Source: Bacteroidota bacterium
GTDB taxonomy: Bacteria > Bacteroidota > Bacteroidia > Chitinophagales > LD1
NCBI GenBank assembly: GCA_026391075.1
Contig: JAPLES010000031.1
Location: 1 to 45,592, forward strand
Reading direction: 5' to 3'
Length of the DNA stretch: 45,592 nucleotides
A model generated the notes under the pieces. The model made no database searches. It worked only from the letters and a program-made list of their open reading frames with translations, and was not told the DNA's origin. The translations under genes were made by a program, and so were the position numbers. Positions 26,568-33,667 of the stretch are shown here, piece by piece (positions within the stretch are counted from its first letter, which is position 1; every line of letters starts with the position of its first letter).

Positions 26568-26929
26568 TAATACAATTCGCCTTTAAATCTGAAAAACATT
26601 TCCTCGGGAGTAGAATAAACAGCATTCACCCATAAGTTTTCGCCTTCTTCTTTTTCAATTTTAAATTCCATGTTCAGTTCGCGGTTTTTTTCAGGGTTCA
26701 ACAACGCGAGAAATTTAATATGATGCGCCAGTTTCAATTCAAGCGGGCGGTTCATCAATTGGCTAAGTGTCTCCAGTAACATTTGTGTTTGGCAAACACC
26801 GGGCACCACAGGCAAATCTGGAAAATGCCCTTTGAATATTTCGTGTGCGGGATTAAACTGCACTTTAGCGCGATACGTTTGTCCCTCCTTACTTGAGTCA
26901 ATAATGTTGTAGAAACTTCCTAAAAGCAT
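26567..26929 (-). CDS. 3-hydroxyacyl-ACP dehydratase-like hotdog protein
   Basis: This 120-aa single hotdog domain is of the FabZ/ApeI type, which removes water from 3-hydroxyacyl-ACP. The motif HEIFKGHFPDLPVVPGVCQ at 29-47 holds the catalytic His35. The acidic residue that FabZ carries four positions after PGV is Gln49 here, with Glu53 four residues later. The product is short compared with FabZ (about 150 aa) but the usual size for these cluster-associated forms. It lies between the LolA-like gene (92-bp gap) and the glycosyltransferase (1-bp overlap). Confidence 0.82.
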   Translation of the reverse strand: MLLGSFYNIIDSSKEGQTYRAKVQFNPAHEIFKGHFPDLPVVPGVCQTQMLLETLSQLMNRPLELKLAHHIKFLALLNPEKNRELNMEFKIEKEEGENLWVNAVYSTPEEMFFRFKGELY

Positions 26930-27021
26930 TTGTAAAAGTTAATAGTGAATGGTAAATAGTTAATAGGAAATGCAACTACAAGTGTGGCGAAAAATAAATA
27001 AGTACACAATAAACTTGAAAA

Positions 27022-27654
27022 CTATTTGATTGCAAACAAAGCATCGTCCACCGAGCCGTTTATTTCTTTGCTGGTAAAGGAGAGAATAGTGTTATCGCCC
27101 GATGCTTCGTTCATTTCAATGCGCGTAGCAGTAAAATCTTTTTTGTCGAGCACCAATACAATCGTGCTCAAAAAGTTCTTGAGCATTTTTGAAATAGGTT
27201 TCAGTTCTACTTTCACCAGCGAATTACTTTCCGAAAGACTCACCGTAAAATCTTTGCCGTTGAATAAACTGCCATTGATAGAACCCACAATAATATTGTT
27301 GAGTTGCTGAAATACTTTGCTGCGGTGCATATCCATTTGCGAAGTCTTCTTATCGTCCTTCATTAGCATCTTTCCGCTGTTCATTACAATCAGGTTCTTT
27401 AACGGCACTAAATATTCTAAACGTACTTTACTTTCTTTTTTGAAGTAGAACTTGCCTTTTGAAACCGCTTTCTCCGAAAGCATACTCATGTTTTTCTCCT
27501 GTATAAAATCGCATTGAATCGTAGATATTTTAGTTGATGCTTCTACAATTTTCTTTTGAAGGGCCGCTGCATCCTTTGAAGCAGTAAAAGTTTGCGCCTG
27601 CACAAAATGAATACTGCACAGCAATAAAAAGAAAGTGAAAAATTTGAATTTCAT
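27022..27654 (-). CDS. LolA-like periplasmic lipoprotein carrier
   Basis: The 210-aa product has a signal peptide (about 1-20, ending VQAQ) and a LolA/LolB-like domain: a first helix with LQKKIVEAS, then the FIQEKNMSMLSEKAVSKG strand and KFYFKKESKVRLEYL. An unclosed beta barrel of this kind shields acyl chains. Divergent LolA proteins are standard in aryl polyene and flexirubin clusters, where they are thought to carry the product to the outer membrane. That role fits the neighbours here. It is separated from the deacetylase gene by 109 bp holding a palindromic repeat, so it may have its own promoter. Confidence 0.83.
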   Translation of the reverse strand: MKFKFFTFFLLLCSIHFVQAQTFTASKDAAALQKKIVEASTKISTIQCDFIQEKNMSMLSEKAVSKGKFYFKKESKVRLEYLVPLKNLIVMNSGKMLMKDDKKTSQMDMHRSKVFQQLNNIIVGSINGSLFNGKDFTVSLSESNSLVKVELKPISKMLKNFLSTIVLVLDKKDFTATRIEMNEASGDNTILSFTSKEINGSVDDALFAIK

Positions 27655-27674
27655 AAGTATAAATCAAAAATATA

Positions 27675-27754
27675 GAACGCTTATTATCATTATTAAACTG
27701 ATGAAAGTGATTTTGAAATCATTTTAATAATGATAATCATAACAATCAGCGTTC
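27675..27754. repeat. 80-bp imperfect palindrome (copy 1)
   Basis: The ends GAACGC and GCGTTC are inverted, and the arms TTATTATCATTATTAAA and TTTTAATAATGATAAT pair over most of their length, with a 10-base insertion on the right arm. The reverse complement of this unit aligns with 37030-37110 with only scattered differences. It lies between the deacetylase and LolA-like genes. Confidence 0.8.
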
Positions 27755-27763
27755 TATTGAATT

Positions 27764-28537
27764 TCAATAATAAGCTTTGGTTTTAAGTAATTCGTCTACA
27801 CCCACAATTTCAAAACCACGCGCACGCACTTCTTTAATGAAGTCAGAAAGGATGCCAATTGTAAATTTGCCCCAGTCATGAAACAGAATAATGTCTCCGT
27901 TGCTTAAGTTTTTAAGAGATTTTTGGAGAACCTGCACTGCACTCTTTGCATTTGTATCATACGTGCGAATGCTCCAGCCAACGCAATCATAGTTTCCTTT
28001 TTCAATTGCCTTCTTCACCATCGGGTTAATTACGCCATAAGGCGGACGAAAGAATTTTGGTTTCCTTCCTGTTGCACGAAAGATTTCTTCATCACACTTC
28101 TTCATGTCGTTGTACATTGCTTCACTTTTGTTCAGCGAAAACCAATAGGTATGCGAATAACTGTGATTGCCGATAACATGTCCTTCATCCATCATTCGTT
28201 TCACTACCGCTTCGTTTCCTTCTATGTTTTTTCCGATTAGGAAAAATGCCGCGGGAACTTTTTCGCTTTTCAGTAAATCAAGCAAACGCGAAGTGAACTC
28301 TTTCATTGGTCCATCATCGAAAGTAATGGCTATTTCTTTGCGGTCTTTACTTCCTTTCCATAACGAGCGAAGAAAAAAATCGGATTGAATGAAGTATGAA
28401 CCGTAAACAAGCAATGAGACGTAAGCAAGAATTACGACCAGATAATAAACTATCAGGCTATTTACTCCCCAACTTGTTAGCAATGGAACAGCAAGCAGTA
28501 GCACAAAAATTAATCGGGTGTAGCGCGCGTTTAACAT
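27764..28537 (-). CDS. membrane-anchored polysaccharide deacetylase (NodB family)
   Basis: In this 257-aa protein residues 1-52 contain two hydrophobic helices that anchor it in the inner membrane. A NodB-type CE4 domain follows with all motifs intact: TFDDG (Asp74/Asp75), HSYSH (metal-binding His125 and His129), RPPYG, and LFHDW near the C terminus. CE4 enzymes remove N- or O-acetyl groups from glycans or glycolipids using a divalent metal. The ATG overlaps the upstream chain-length-factor-like gene by 7 bp, so it is translationally coupled to the ketosynthase genes. The substrate may be the sugar part of the cluster's lipid. Confidence 0.9.
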   Translation of the reverse strand: MLNARYTRLIFVLLLAVPLLTSWGVNSLIVYYLVVILAYVSLLVYGSYFIQSDFFLRSLWKGSKDRKEIAITFDDGPMKEFTSRLLDLLKSEKVPAAFFLIGKNIEGNEAVVKRMMDEGHVIGNHSYSHTYWFSLNKSEAMYNDMKKCDEEIFRATGRKPKFFRPPYGVINPMVKKAIEKGNYDCVGWSIRTYDTNAKSAVQVLQKSLKNLSNGDIILFHDWGKFTIGILSDFIKEVRARGFEIVGVDELLKTKAYY

Positions 28538-29586
28538 GCTTTAAAAAGCATGAGCGAATGGTTGTGCTTATGCGAGTTGTAAAGTAAAATATTTTTCGGT
28601 GAACGGTTTTTGTTCTCCAGAATAACTGCATCAGGAATCTGTTGTGCCTTCATCATCTTGCTCGCTAACCAGAACGCAAAAGCAGAAGAAGTCATGTATT
28701 CGCCACACAGATGTTTGTAAGCAACAATAGTTTGTGTAGCGAAAAGATTTTTGTTTAAATCAATTCTTATCGCATCTGTTTCTTTTGCTCCGCTAATGCC
28801 AGATATTACCACATCAATATCTTCAAGAGATGAGTTGTTTGTTTTCAGAAACGAAAGAATATGATTCCTCATTTCTTCAGTGCTTTCTGGTTTATAGAAT
28901 GCTTTGTTGCTGACAAACATTCCATACGTATTTTCTGTTTTCTCTTTAGCTAAAACAAAAAACGCTGCACCTTCTCCCGCAATTACTCCGTTGCCTTTTT
29001 CTCCGTAAACATCTAAGTTGCTGGAAGGTTCACTGCGTAACTCTTTTGTTTTCTTCATAGCCGCATACTTGTAATCGCTTACTTCATCATAAGCGCCTAC
29101 GAGTATGTTGTCCATGTTTTCAAGCACCAATAACTGCGCATCGGTCAATGCACTTTCAAACGAAAAACCTTTATGCGAAAAAGTATTGTTGTGCGAAAAA
29201 CATTTGCAAAGCAATGCAATATTTGAACTGACGGTGTTATGTGTCGATTGAATAAAAGTTGTCGGGCTCACAATCGTTTCATCTACTTCAATCAGGCTCT
29301 TTAAAAAGCGTTGCGAAACTTCGGGTAATCCAAGTGCTGTGCCTGTAGAAATTGCACCCGGAACTTCTATTCCCGCATCACGAATAGCAATCATGCCTGC
29401 GGCAGTTCCGTATTTCATCAACCGACCCATTCTTCGAATAGAACCTGCATCAAAAAACTTCGTGTAATCAGCATCAACACAAGTCAAACGATTGGTGGAA
29501 TACTCCTTTACTTCAGCTAGAAACTCTGAGTTATCAAAAGTGCGCTGAGGTGAAATACAACCAATCCCATTTATGAAGAGTGCCAT
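28531..29586 (-). CDS. ketosynthase-like chain-length-factor protein without catalytic residues
   Basis: The 351-aa product starts at the ATG overlapping the ketosynthase stop (TGATG); the longer frame to 29619 adds residues inside that gene. The thiolase-fold core is recognisable from INGIGCISP, SPTTFIQSTHNTVSSNIA and GEGAAFFVLAKE. The three ketosynthase catalytic positions are changed: the nucleophile region reads SHKGFSF (Gly140 for Cys), the first His loop reads ISGISG, and the second reads KHLCGEYM (Glu296 for His). This fits a non-catalytic partner that sets chain length as a heterodimer with the intact synthase upstream. Confidence 0.85.
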   Translation of the reverse strand: MALFINGIGCISPQRTFDNSEFLAEVKEYSTNRLTCVDADYTKFFDAGSIRRMGRLMKYGTAAGMIAIRDAGIEVPGAISTGTALGLPEVSQRFLKSLIEVDETIVSPTTFIQSTHNTVSSNIALLCKCFSHNNTFSHKGFSFESALTDAQLLVLENMDNILVGAYDEVSDYKYAAMKKTKELRSEPSSNLDVYGEKGNGVIAGEGAAFFVLAKEKTENTYGMFVSNKAFYKPESTEEMRNHILSFLKTNNSSLEDIDVVISGISGAKETDAIRIDLNKNLFATQTIVAYKHLCGEYMTSSAFAFWLASKMMKAQQIPDAVILENKNRSPKNILLYNSHKHNHSLMLFKAC

Positions 29587-30779
29587 CAGTTTGCTTTTGA
29601 AAAAATTACCGATGAACAATTACCACCAAAGCCAAATGAATTACTCATCACATGCTTTACTTCCATATTCTCTAACAACTCAGTTACAGGAACAAAATCG
29701 AGTTCTTTCATTTTTGTTTGAAACCGAAGATTAGGGAAGATGATTCCGTTCTCAATAGAGAGAATAGAATACACCGCTTCAATTCCTGCGCATGCACCAA
29801 GCGTATGACCTGTATAGGGTTTCGTAGAACTCACCTTCGGCACATCTCCAAATATTCTTTGAATGGCAATGCCTTCCGATAAATCATTATTCGAAGTTCC
29901 TGTGCCGTGCAAATTGATGTAGTCAATATCTTTAGTTGAAAGCCCACTCATTTCTAACGCGCCTTGCATAGCCATAAAGTTCCCTTTGCCTTCGGGCGAT
30001 GAAGCTGTTTGATGGAAAGCATCATTCGCGTTTGCATAACCAGCAAGTATTGTGGTTGGTTTCTTTGCAAGTGTTGCAGCAACTTCTTCTGAAACTAAAA
30101 CAACATAACCTGCACCTTCACCAAGATTCAACCCTTTACGGTTTTCATCGTAAGGTGTGCATGGATTCGTATCTAAAATCATCAGCGAATTAAAACCGTT
30201 CAAGGTAAACTTGCTCATGGCATCGCAGCCACCTGCCACCACAATATCAAGTTGATTGGCTTTTATCAAACGCGCGCCATAAGCCATGGCGTTTGTTGAT
30301 GAAGAACAAGCGGTGCTGATGGTAGTGATATGGTCATTAATGCCGAGTTGATTCGCTACAAGTTCAGTTACATAGCCCTCATCATAAGGGTCTTCTTCAA
30401 TCAGTTTATCGGTGTTATCATCTTCGAGATAGTATTTGTAAATGGTTTCGGTTTTGTCCATAGCACCAACGGTGTTTGCAGAAATAAAACCGGTCCTCCA
30501 TTTCTTAAAATCAGGAATGTTGGCATCAGCAACGGCTTCTTTTGCAGCAATGGAACTTAGAAAAGCAGTGCGGGGTTCGCTGCTGTTTAATCCGCAACGT
30601 TGCGCCAGTTCTTCGTTCGAAAGTTTTACCTCAGCAGCAGGAAGTGTTTCGGCATAGCGCGTTGGAAGCACAGTAATTTTAGAAACGCCCGTTTGCAAAT
30701 TTCTAAGTGATGCGAAGTTCTCCGCTACATTATTTCCTATGGCAGAAATGACACCCTTCCCCGCAATGAACACCTTCAT
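29586..30779 (-). CDS. beta-ketoacyl-ACP synthase (FabF-like)
   Basis: This 397-aa ketosynthase is full length. It has Cys158 in TISTACSSS, His291 in INLHGTGTSNND, Lys320/His325 in STKPYTGHTLGAC, and GEGAGYVVLV. It catalyses decarboxylative condensation of malonyl-ACP with an acyl-ACP. It sits between the ACP (12-bp gap) and the inactive homolog (1-bp overlap), the pairing found in aryl polyene, flexirubin and type II polyketide systems rather than in housekeeping fatty-acid loci. Confidence 0.93.
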   Translation of the reverse strand: MKVFIAGKGVISAIGNNVAENFASLRNLQTGVSKITVLPTRYAETLPAAEVKLSNEELAQRCGLNSSEPRTAFLSSIAAKEAVADANIPDFKKWRTGFISANTVGAMDKTETIYKYYLEDDNTDKLIEEDPYDEGYVTELVANQLGINDHITTISTACSSSTNAMAYGARLIKANQLDIVVAGGCDAMSKFTLNGFNSLMILDTNPCTPYDENRKGLNLGEGAGYVVLVSEEVAATLAKKPTTILAGYANANDAFHQTASSPEGKGNFMAMQGALEMSGLSTKDIDYINLHGTGTSNNDLSEGIAIQRIFGDVPKVSSTKPYTGHTLGACAGIEAVYSILSIENGIIFPNLRFQTKMKELDFVPVTELLENMEVKHVMSNSFGFGGNCSSVIFSKAN

Positions 30780-30791
30780 AAAGGAGAGAGA

Positions 30792-31046
30792 TTATTTTTT
30801 GTGAGCCGTAATATAATCGGCAATTGTGCGTACAGTTTTGAAAACCGTAGGACCATCTTGCGGATTGGCAAGTTTGATTCCATATCGCTGTTGCAGTAAC
30901 ACAATGAGTTCAAGCGCATCAATCGAATCAAGCCCAAGACCTTCTACAAACAACGGCTGGTCGTCACCAATGTCTTCCGGTTTCAGGTGTTGTAAATTCA
31001 GTTGCTCAATAATTTGCACTTTAAGCGTTGCGATGAGTTCACTCAT
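30792..31046 (-). CDS. acyl carrier protein
   Basis: The 84-aa ACP has the four-helix pattern and the phosphopantetheine site Ser41 in GLGLDSIDALEL. It carries the growing acyl chain of the cluster. Compared with housekeeping AcpP it is slightly longer and has a different helix I (LKVQIIEQLNLQHLKPEDI). The ATG overlaps the stop of the upstream gene (ATGA). Confidence 0.93.
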   Translation of the reverse strand: MSELIATLKVQIIEQLNLQHLKPEDIGDDQPLFVEGLGLDSIDALELIVLLQQRYGIKLANPQDGPTVFKTVRTIADYITAHKK

Positions 31047-31660
31047 ATTCCTTGAAAAATTTTATTGACGTTTAATGAATTATGGATGTCTGAATTTTCT
31101 TTTCCTGTTTCTGCTAAATAAAAAAATGCTTCCGCTTTGCCGTTATAATAATCTGCCCAACCACTGATACACGTTTTTACTTTCTCTGTTTCAAAAAGCG
31201 AATTCAAATAATCAGTTTGAAAGATTGCGTCAAATATATCAAAAACGAAACATGCTGCTTCGCCCTTAATACGATGGCGAATACAGATTTCGCCAATGAG
31301 AACATTAGGAAGTGTGTAAACAAAAAGCGATGGGCTTGGAGCGGTGGCAATACTTGCTTCGTATTTAATGTCGGTATCTAAACTTGAATTGGCATTGGAG
31401 AAAACGATTCCGATTTCTTCAGGTTGAAATTTCTCATTAAGTTTTTGATTGCGTAAAAGAAGTTCTGCCACAAGGAACCCTGTTTTGCAGAGGTTATCCA
31501 TTTTAAAAAACTTCGGATAGTTGATTTGAAAATGGTCGTAAGCAGCTTGTAGAAAATCTGTCGAACTTAAATCCTTGTTTTCGAAAACCTTTTGACCGTC
31601 AACTACTATTTGATTATTGCGAAGCAGTAAATAAGAGGAAATAGAAACCTGCTTACTCAT
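31043..31660 (-). CDS. half-size ketosynthase-like protein
   Basis: The 205-aa product starts at the ATG overlapping the zinc-ribbon stop (ATGA). It resembles only the N-terminal half of a ketosynthase: GIVFSNANSSLDTD and a stretch SPSLFVYTLPNVLIGEI like the substrate-channel region, then HRIKGEAACF where the nucleophile loop would be. No second half, no His loops and no clear active Cys are present. Similar short 'beta-ketoacyl synthase, chain length factor' proteins (Ketoacyl-synt_2 type) occur in aryl polyene clusters. Its role there is unknown; an interaction or regulatory partner for the synthase is likely. Confidence 0.68.
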   Translation of the reverse strand: MSKQVSISSYLLLRNNQIVVDGQKVFENKDLSSTDFLQAAYDHFQINYPKFFKMDNLCKTGFLVAELLLRNQKLNEKFQPEEIGIVFSNANSSLDTDIKYEASIATAPSPSLFVYTLPNVLIGEICIRHRIKGEAACFVFDIFDAIFQTDYLNSLFETEKVKTCISGWADYYNGKAEAFFYLAETGKENSDIHNSLNVNKIFQGI

Positions 31661-31860
31661 TTTACCGCAGCGGTTAAAATGTAACGATTGCAATTGGTGC
31701 AATAAAATTTTTTGTTCGCAGCATTGCCAAAAGAAATAGCGGCTACTATTCGTTCAAAACGCGTGCGTTTTACCCGGAACATTTTTTTCTTTCTACAATC
31801 GGGACAGACGAATAAATCCTTTTCGCCATCGCCTAAAATATTGTTTGCATCGCTTGCCAT
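31657..31860 (-). CDS. small zinc-ribbon protein
   Basis: This 67-aa protein has two knuckles, CPDC at about residues 19-22 and CTNC at about 54-57, spaced to bind one zinc. Between them is a basic stretch (RKKKMFRVKRTRFERI) that could contact nucleic acid or membrane. It lies in the minus-strand operon, 19 bp after the unknown 261-aa gene and overlapping the next start. The tight packing and conserved Cys pairs argue it is real. Function unknown. Confidence 0.72.
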   Translation of the reverse strand: MASDANNILGDGEKDLFVCPDCRKKKMFRVKRTRFERIVAAISFGNAANKKFYCTNCNRYILTAAVK

Positions 31861-31879
31861 AGAATTTTCTGCTACTTTT

Positions 31880-32665
31880 TTATTCGTATAAACTATCTAA
31901 AAACGCTTTTTCATTATTGGTCACAAAATCAAGAATTGCCTGTTTGGTTTCATCATCATAATTAATAAAAAGCTCCAAACCTTTCTGCATAATATCAATA
32001 CCCAACTCAATAGCTTCTACCTCGCTTGGTCCGTAGATATCGCTTTTGCTTTTCATTTTCGCCACCACATCATTCATAATTGAAATGGTTTTCTCCAGCA
32101 ATTCTGTATTGGTGAAGGAAGCAAAAAGCTGTTCCAATTCGCTGATAAATTTTTCTAAATCTGCTTTTGGTATAGCCACTAAACAAGCATAGAATTGTTC
32201 ATCGGTCAATGGAATTGTAAATCCTTTATCTAATGCTGCGTGCGTTAAAGTATTTTCAAAATGTTTTGCCGAAGTGTAAGCTTCCATAGAAACAATTCCT
32301 GCCTTTACAGCCGCAGGAAACTGAAAGCCAAAACGAAAAACTGCACTCGTGATATTGCCTAGCAGGTTCCAGATTTTGGAAGGATGCACCATATAGTTTT
32401 CCAATTCAGAAAAGGCGGCATCTAATTTTTCGCGCTGTGCCGATTCAGGATAAAGATTGGTGAGAAAATAATTGCGCAGTGAGTTTATCATGCTGCTCGT
32501 AATTCCTTTTGGAATTTTTACAGTTTTCTTTATCTCTTTAAAATCGTAACGCGCTGCTACCACTCCGCGGTATTTATTAATGAGATGATGCTTCATAGCC
32601 ACATCATCATTTGCGGAGTGCGTCTTTGAGCTTTTAGTTTTAGCTACTTGTTTCTTCTCCATCAT
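31880..32665 (-). CDS. unknown 261-aa helical protein downstream of cphB
   Basis: I do not recognise the family. The N terminus is a polar, lysine-rich tail (about 1-30). The rest is predicted largely helical, with long amphipathic stretches (SELENYMVHPSKIWNLL, PKADLEKFISELEQLF) and one moderately hydrophobic helix around AVFRFGFQFPAAVKAGIV. The C terminus is acidic (NNEKAFLDSLYE). There is no signal peptide or enzyme motif. It starts 7 bp after the cyanophycinase stop, so the two are almost certainly co-transcribed. It could relate to cyanophycin granules or to the lipid cluster; the sequence does not say which. Confidence 0.75.
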   Translation of the reverse strand: MMEKKQVAKTKSSKTHSANDDVAMKHHLINKYRGVVAARYDFKEIKKTVKIPKGITSSMINSLRNYFLTNLYPESAQREKLDAAFSELENYMVHPSKIWNLLGNITSAVFRFGFQFPAAVKAGIVSMEAYTSAKHFENTLTHAALDKGFTIPLTDEQFYACLVAIPKADLEKFISELEQLFASFTNTELLEKTISIMNDVVAKMKSKSDIYGPSEVEAIELGIDIMQKGLELFINYDDETKQAILDFVTNNEKAFLDSLYE

Positions 32666-32672
32666 CTGTGGT

Positions 32673-33521
32673 TTAGTTTTTCATAAACTTTCGTTCAGCT
32701 ATCTGGTAACGGTTTCCTTTTTCAAGTATATGAACATTCAAATTTTCCATTGAAATAGTTTCTCCGTCATTTATTTGAGGCACATTATTATGTCCAACAT
32801 TTTTGCCATCGATAATGAAAACGATTCCACTTCCAATAACTTCTATTTCATTTCCATGGGTAATTACTACGCCCGTATCTTCACCTAACCCAACTCCAAG
32901 TTGTAATGTACTCAACGCAATTGCTTTCGACATACGAATAAATCGTCCGCGTTTATTTACGTGCGAGTCAATGATAACGCCATCAATAAACCACAGACCT
33001 GTTGTAATTTTTACTACGCCTTTCAAGTGTGCATGAGCCGCTTGTCCATCGGCAATCATAATTTTACTCATAGCCATTGCACCTGCACTGGTTCCTGCTA
33101 TAATGAAATTTTCTTTGGTGTAACGTTCTTTTAAAATCTCCAGAAACTGAGTGCCGCCAAAAACAGAAGTGAGCTTGCTTTGATTGCCGCCACTGAACAT
33201 TACCGCATTGCAAACTTTCAGGCGTTCTATTAGCTCTTCGTTTTCGGCATCTTTTGTTTTGCGAATGCGCATGTGGTTAACGTTACTGCAACCCGCTTTT
33301 GTAAACGCACTTAAATAATTACGTCCCACTTCACCGGGTATCATACTGGCTGTAGTAATCACTTCGATATGCGCGCGCGCGCCACCTGCTTCGGCTATAA
33401 TGCGTTTCAGTATTCCAAGCTCGATGTAGTTCGGATTGTTTTTATTGATAGCAAACAAATCTTTGTCTGTTCCTTTATCTTCCGCTCCGCCTATGGCTAT
33501 CAGTTTTCCTTTGGGTGTCAT
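32673..33521 (-). CDS. cphB: cyanophycinase
   Basis: The 282-aa product matches the peptidase S51-type exopeptidase that releases beta-Asp-Arg dipeptides from cyanophycin. It shows LIAIGGAEDK at the start, the oxyanion segment FSGGNQSKL at 109-117, the nucleophile Ser145 in GTSAGAMAMS, and DSHVNKRGRFIRM at 185-197 with conserved His and Arg residues. There is no signal peptide, so it acts on intracellular granules. It is divergent from cphA with 146 bp between starts, the expected pairing of synthesis and breakdown. Confidence 0.94.
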   Translation of the reverse strand: MTPKGKLIAIGGAEDKGTDKDLFAINKNNPNYIELGILKRIIAEAGGARAHIEVITTASMIPGEVGRNYLSAFTKAGCSNVNHMRIRKTKDAENEELIERLKVCNAVMFSGGNQSKLTSVFGGTQFLEILKERYTKENFIIAGTSAGAMAMSKIMIADGQAAHAHLKGVVKITTGLWFIDGVIIDSHVNKRGRFIRMSKAIALSTLQLGVGLGEDTGVVITHGNEIEVIGSGIVFIIDGKNVGHNNVPQINDGETISMENLNVHILEKGNRYQIAERKFMKN

Positions 33522-33667
33522 TCAATTTATTGGCTGCCGAAAATCAATAATTGATTAGGATTACAAAAAATAATTTTCAACAATTGCGAAAAGCAACTCG
33601 CTCAATAAAAATTCTAAATTGCATTTACTGTATTCATTTATCAATCATCATTTATCAATAATCAATT

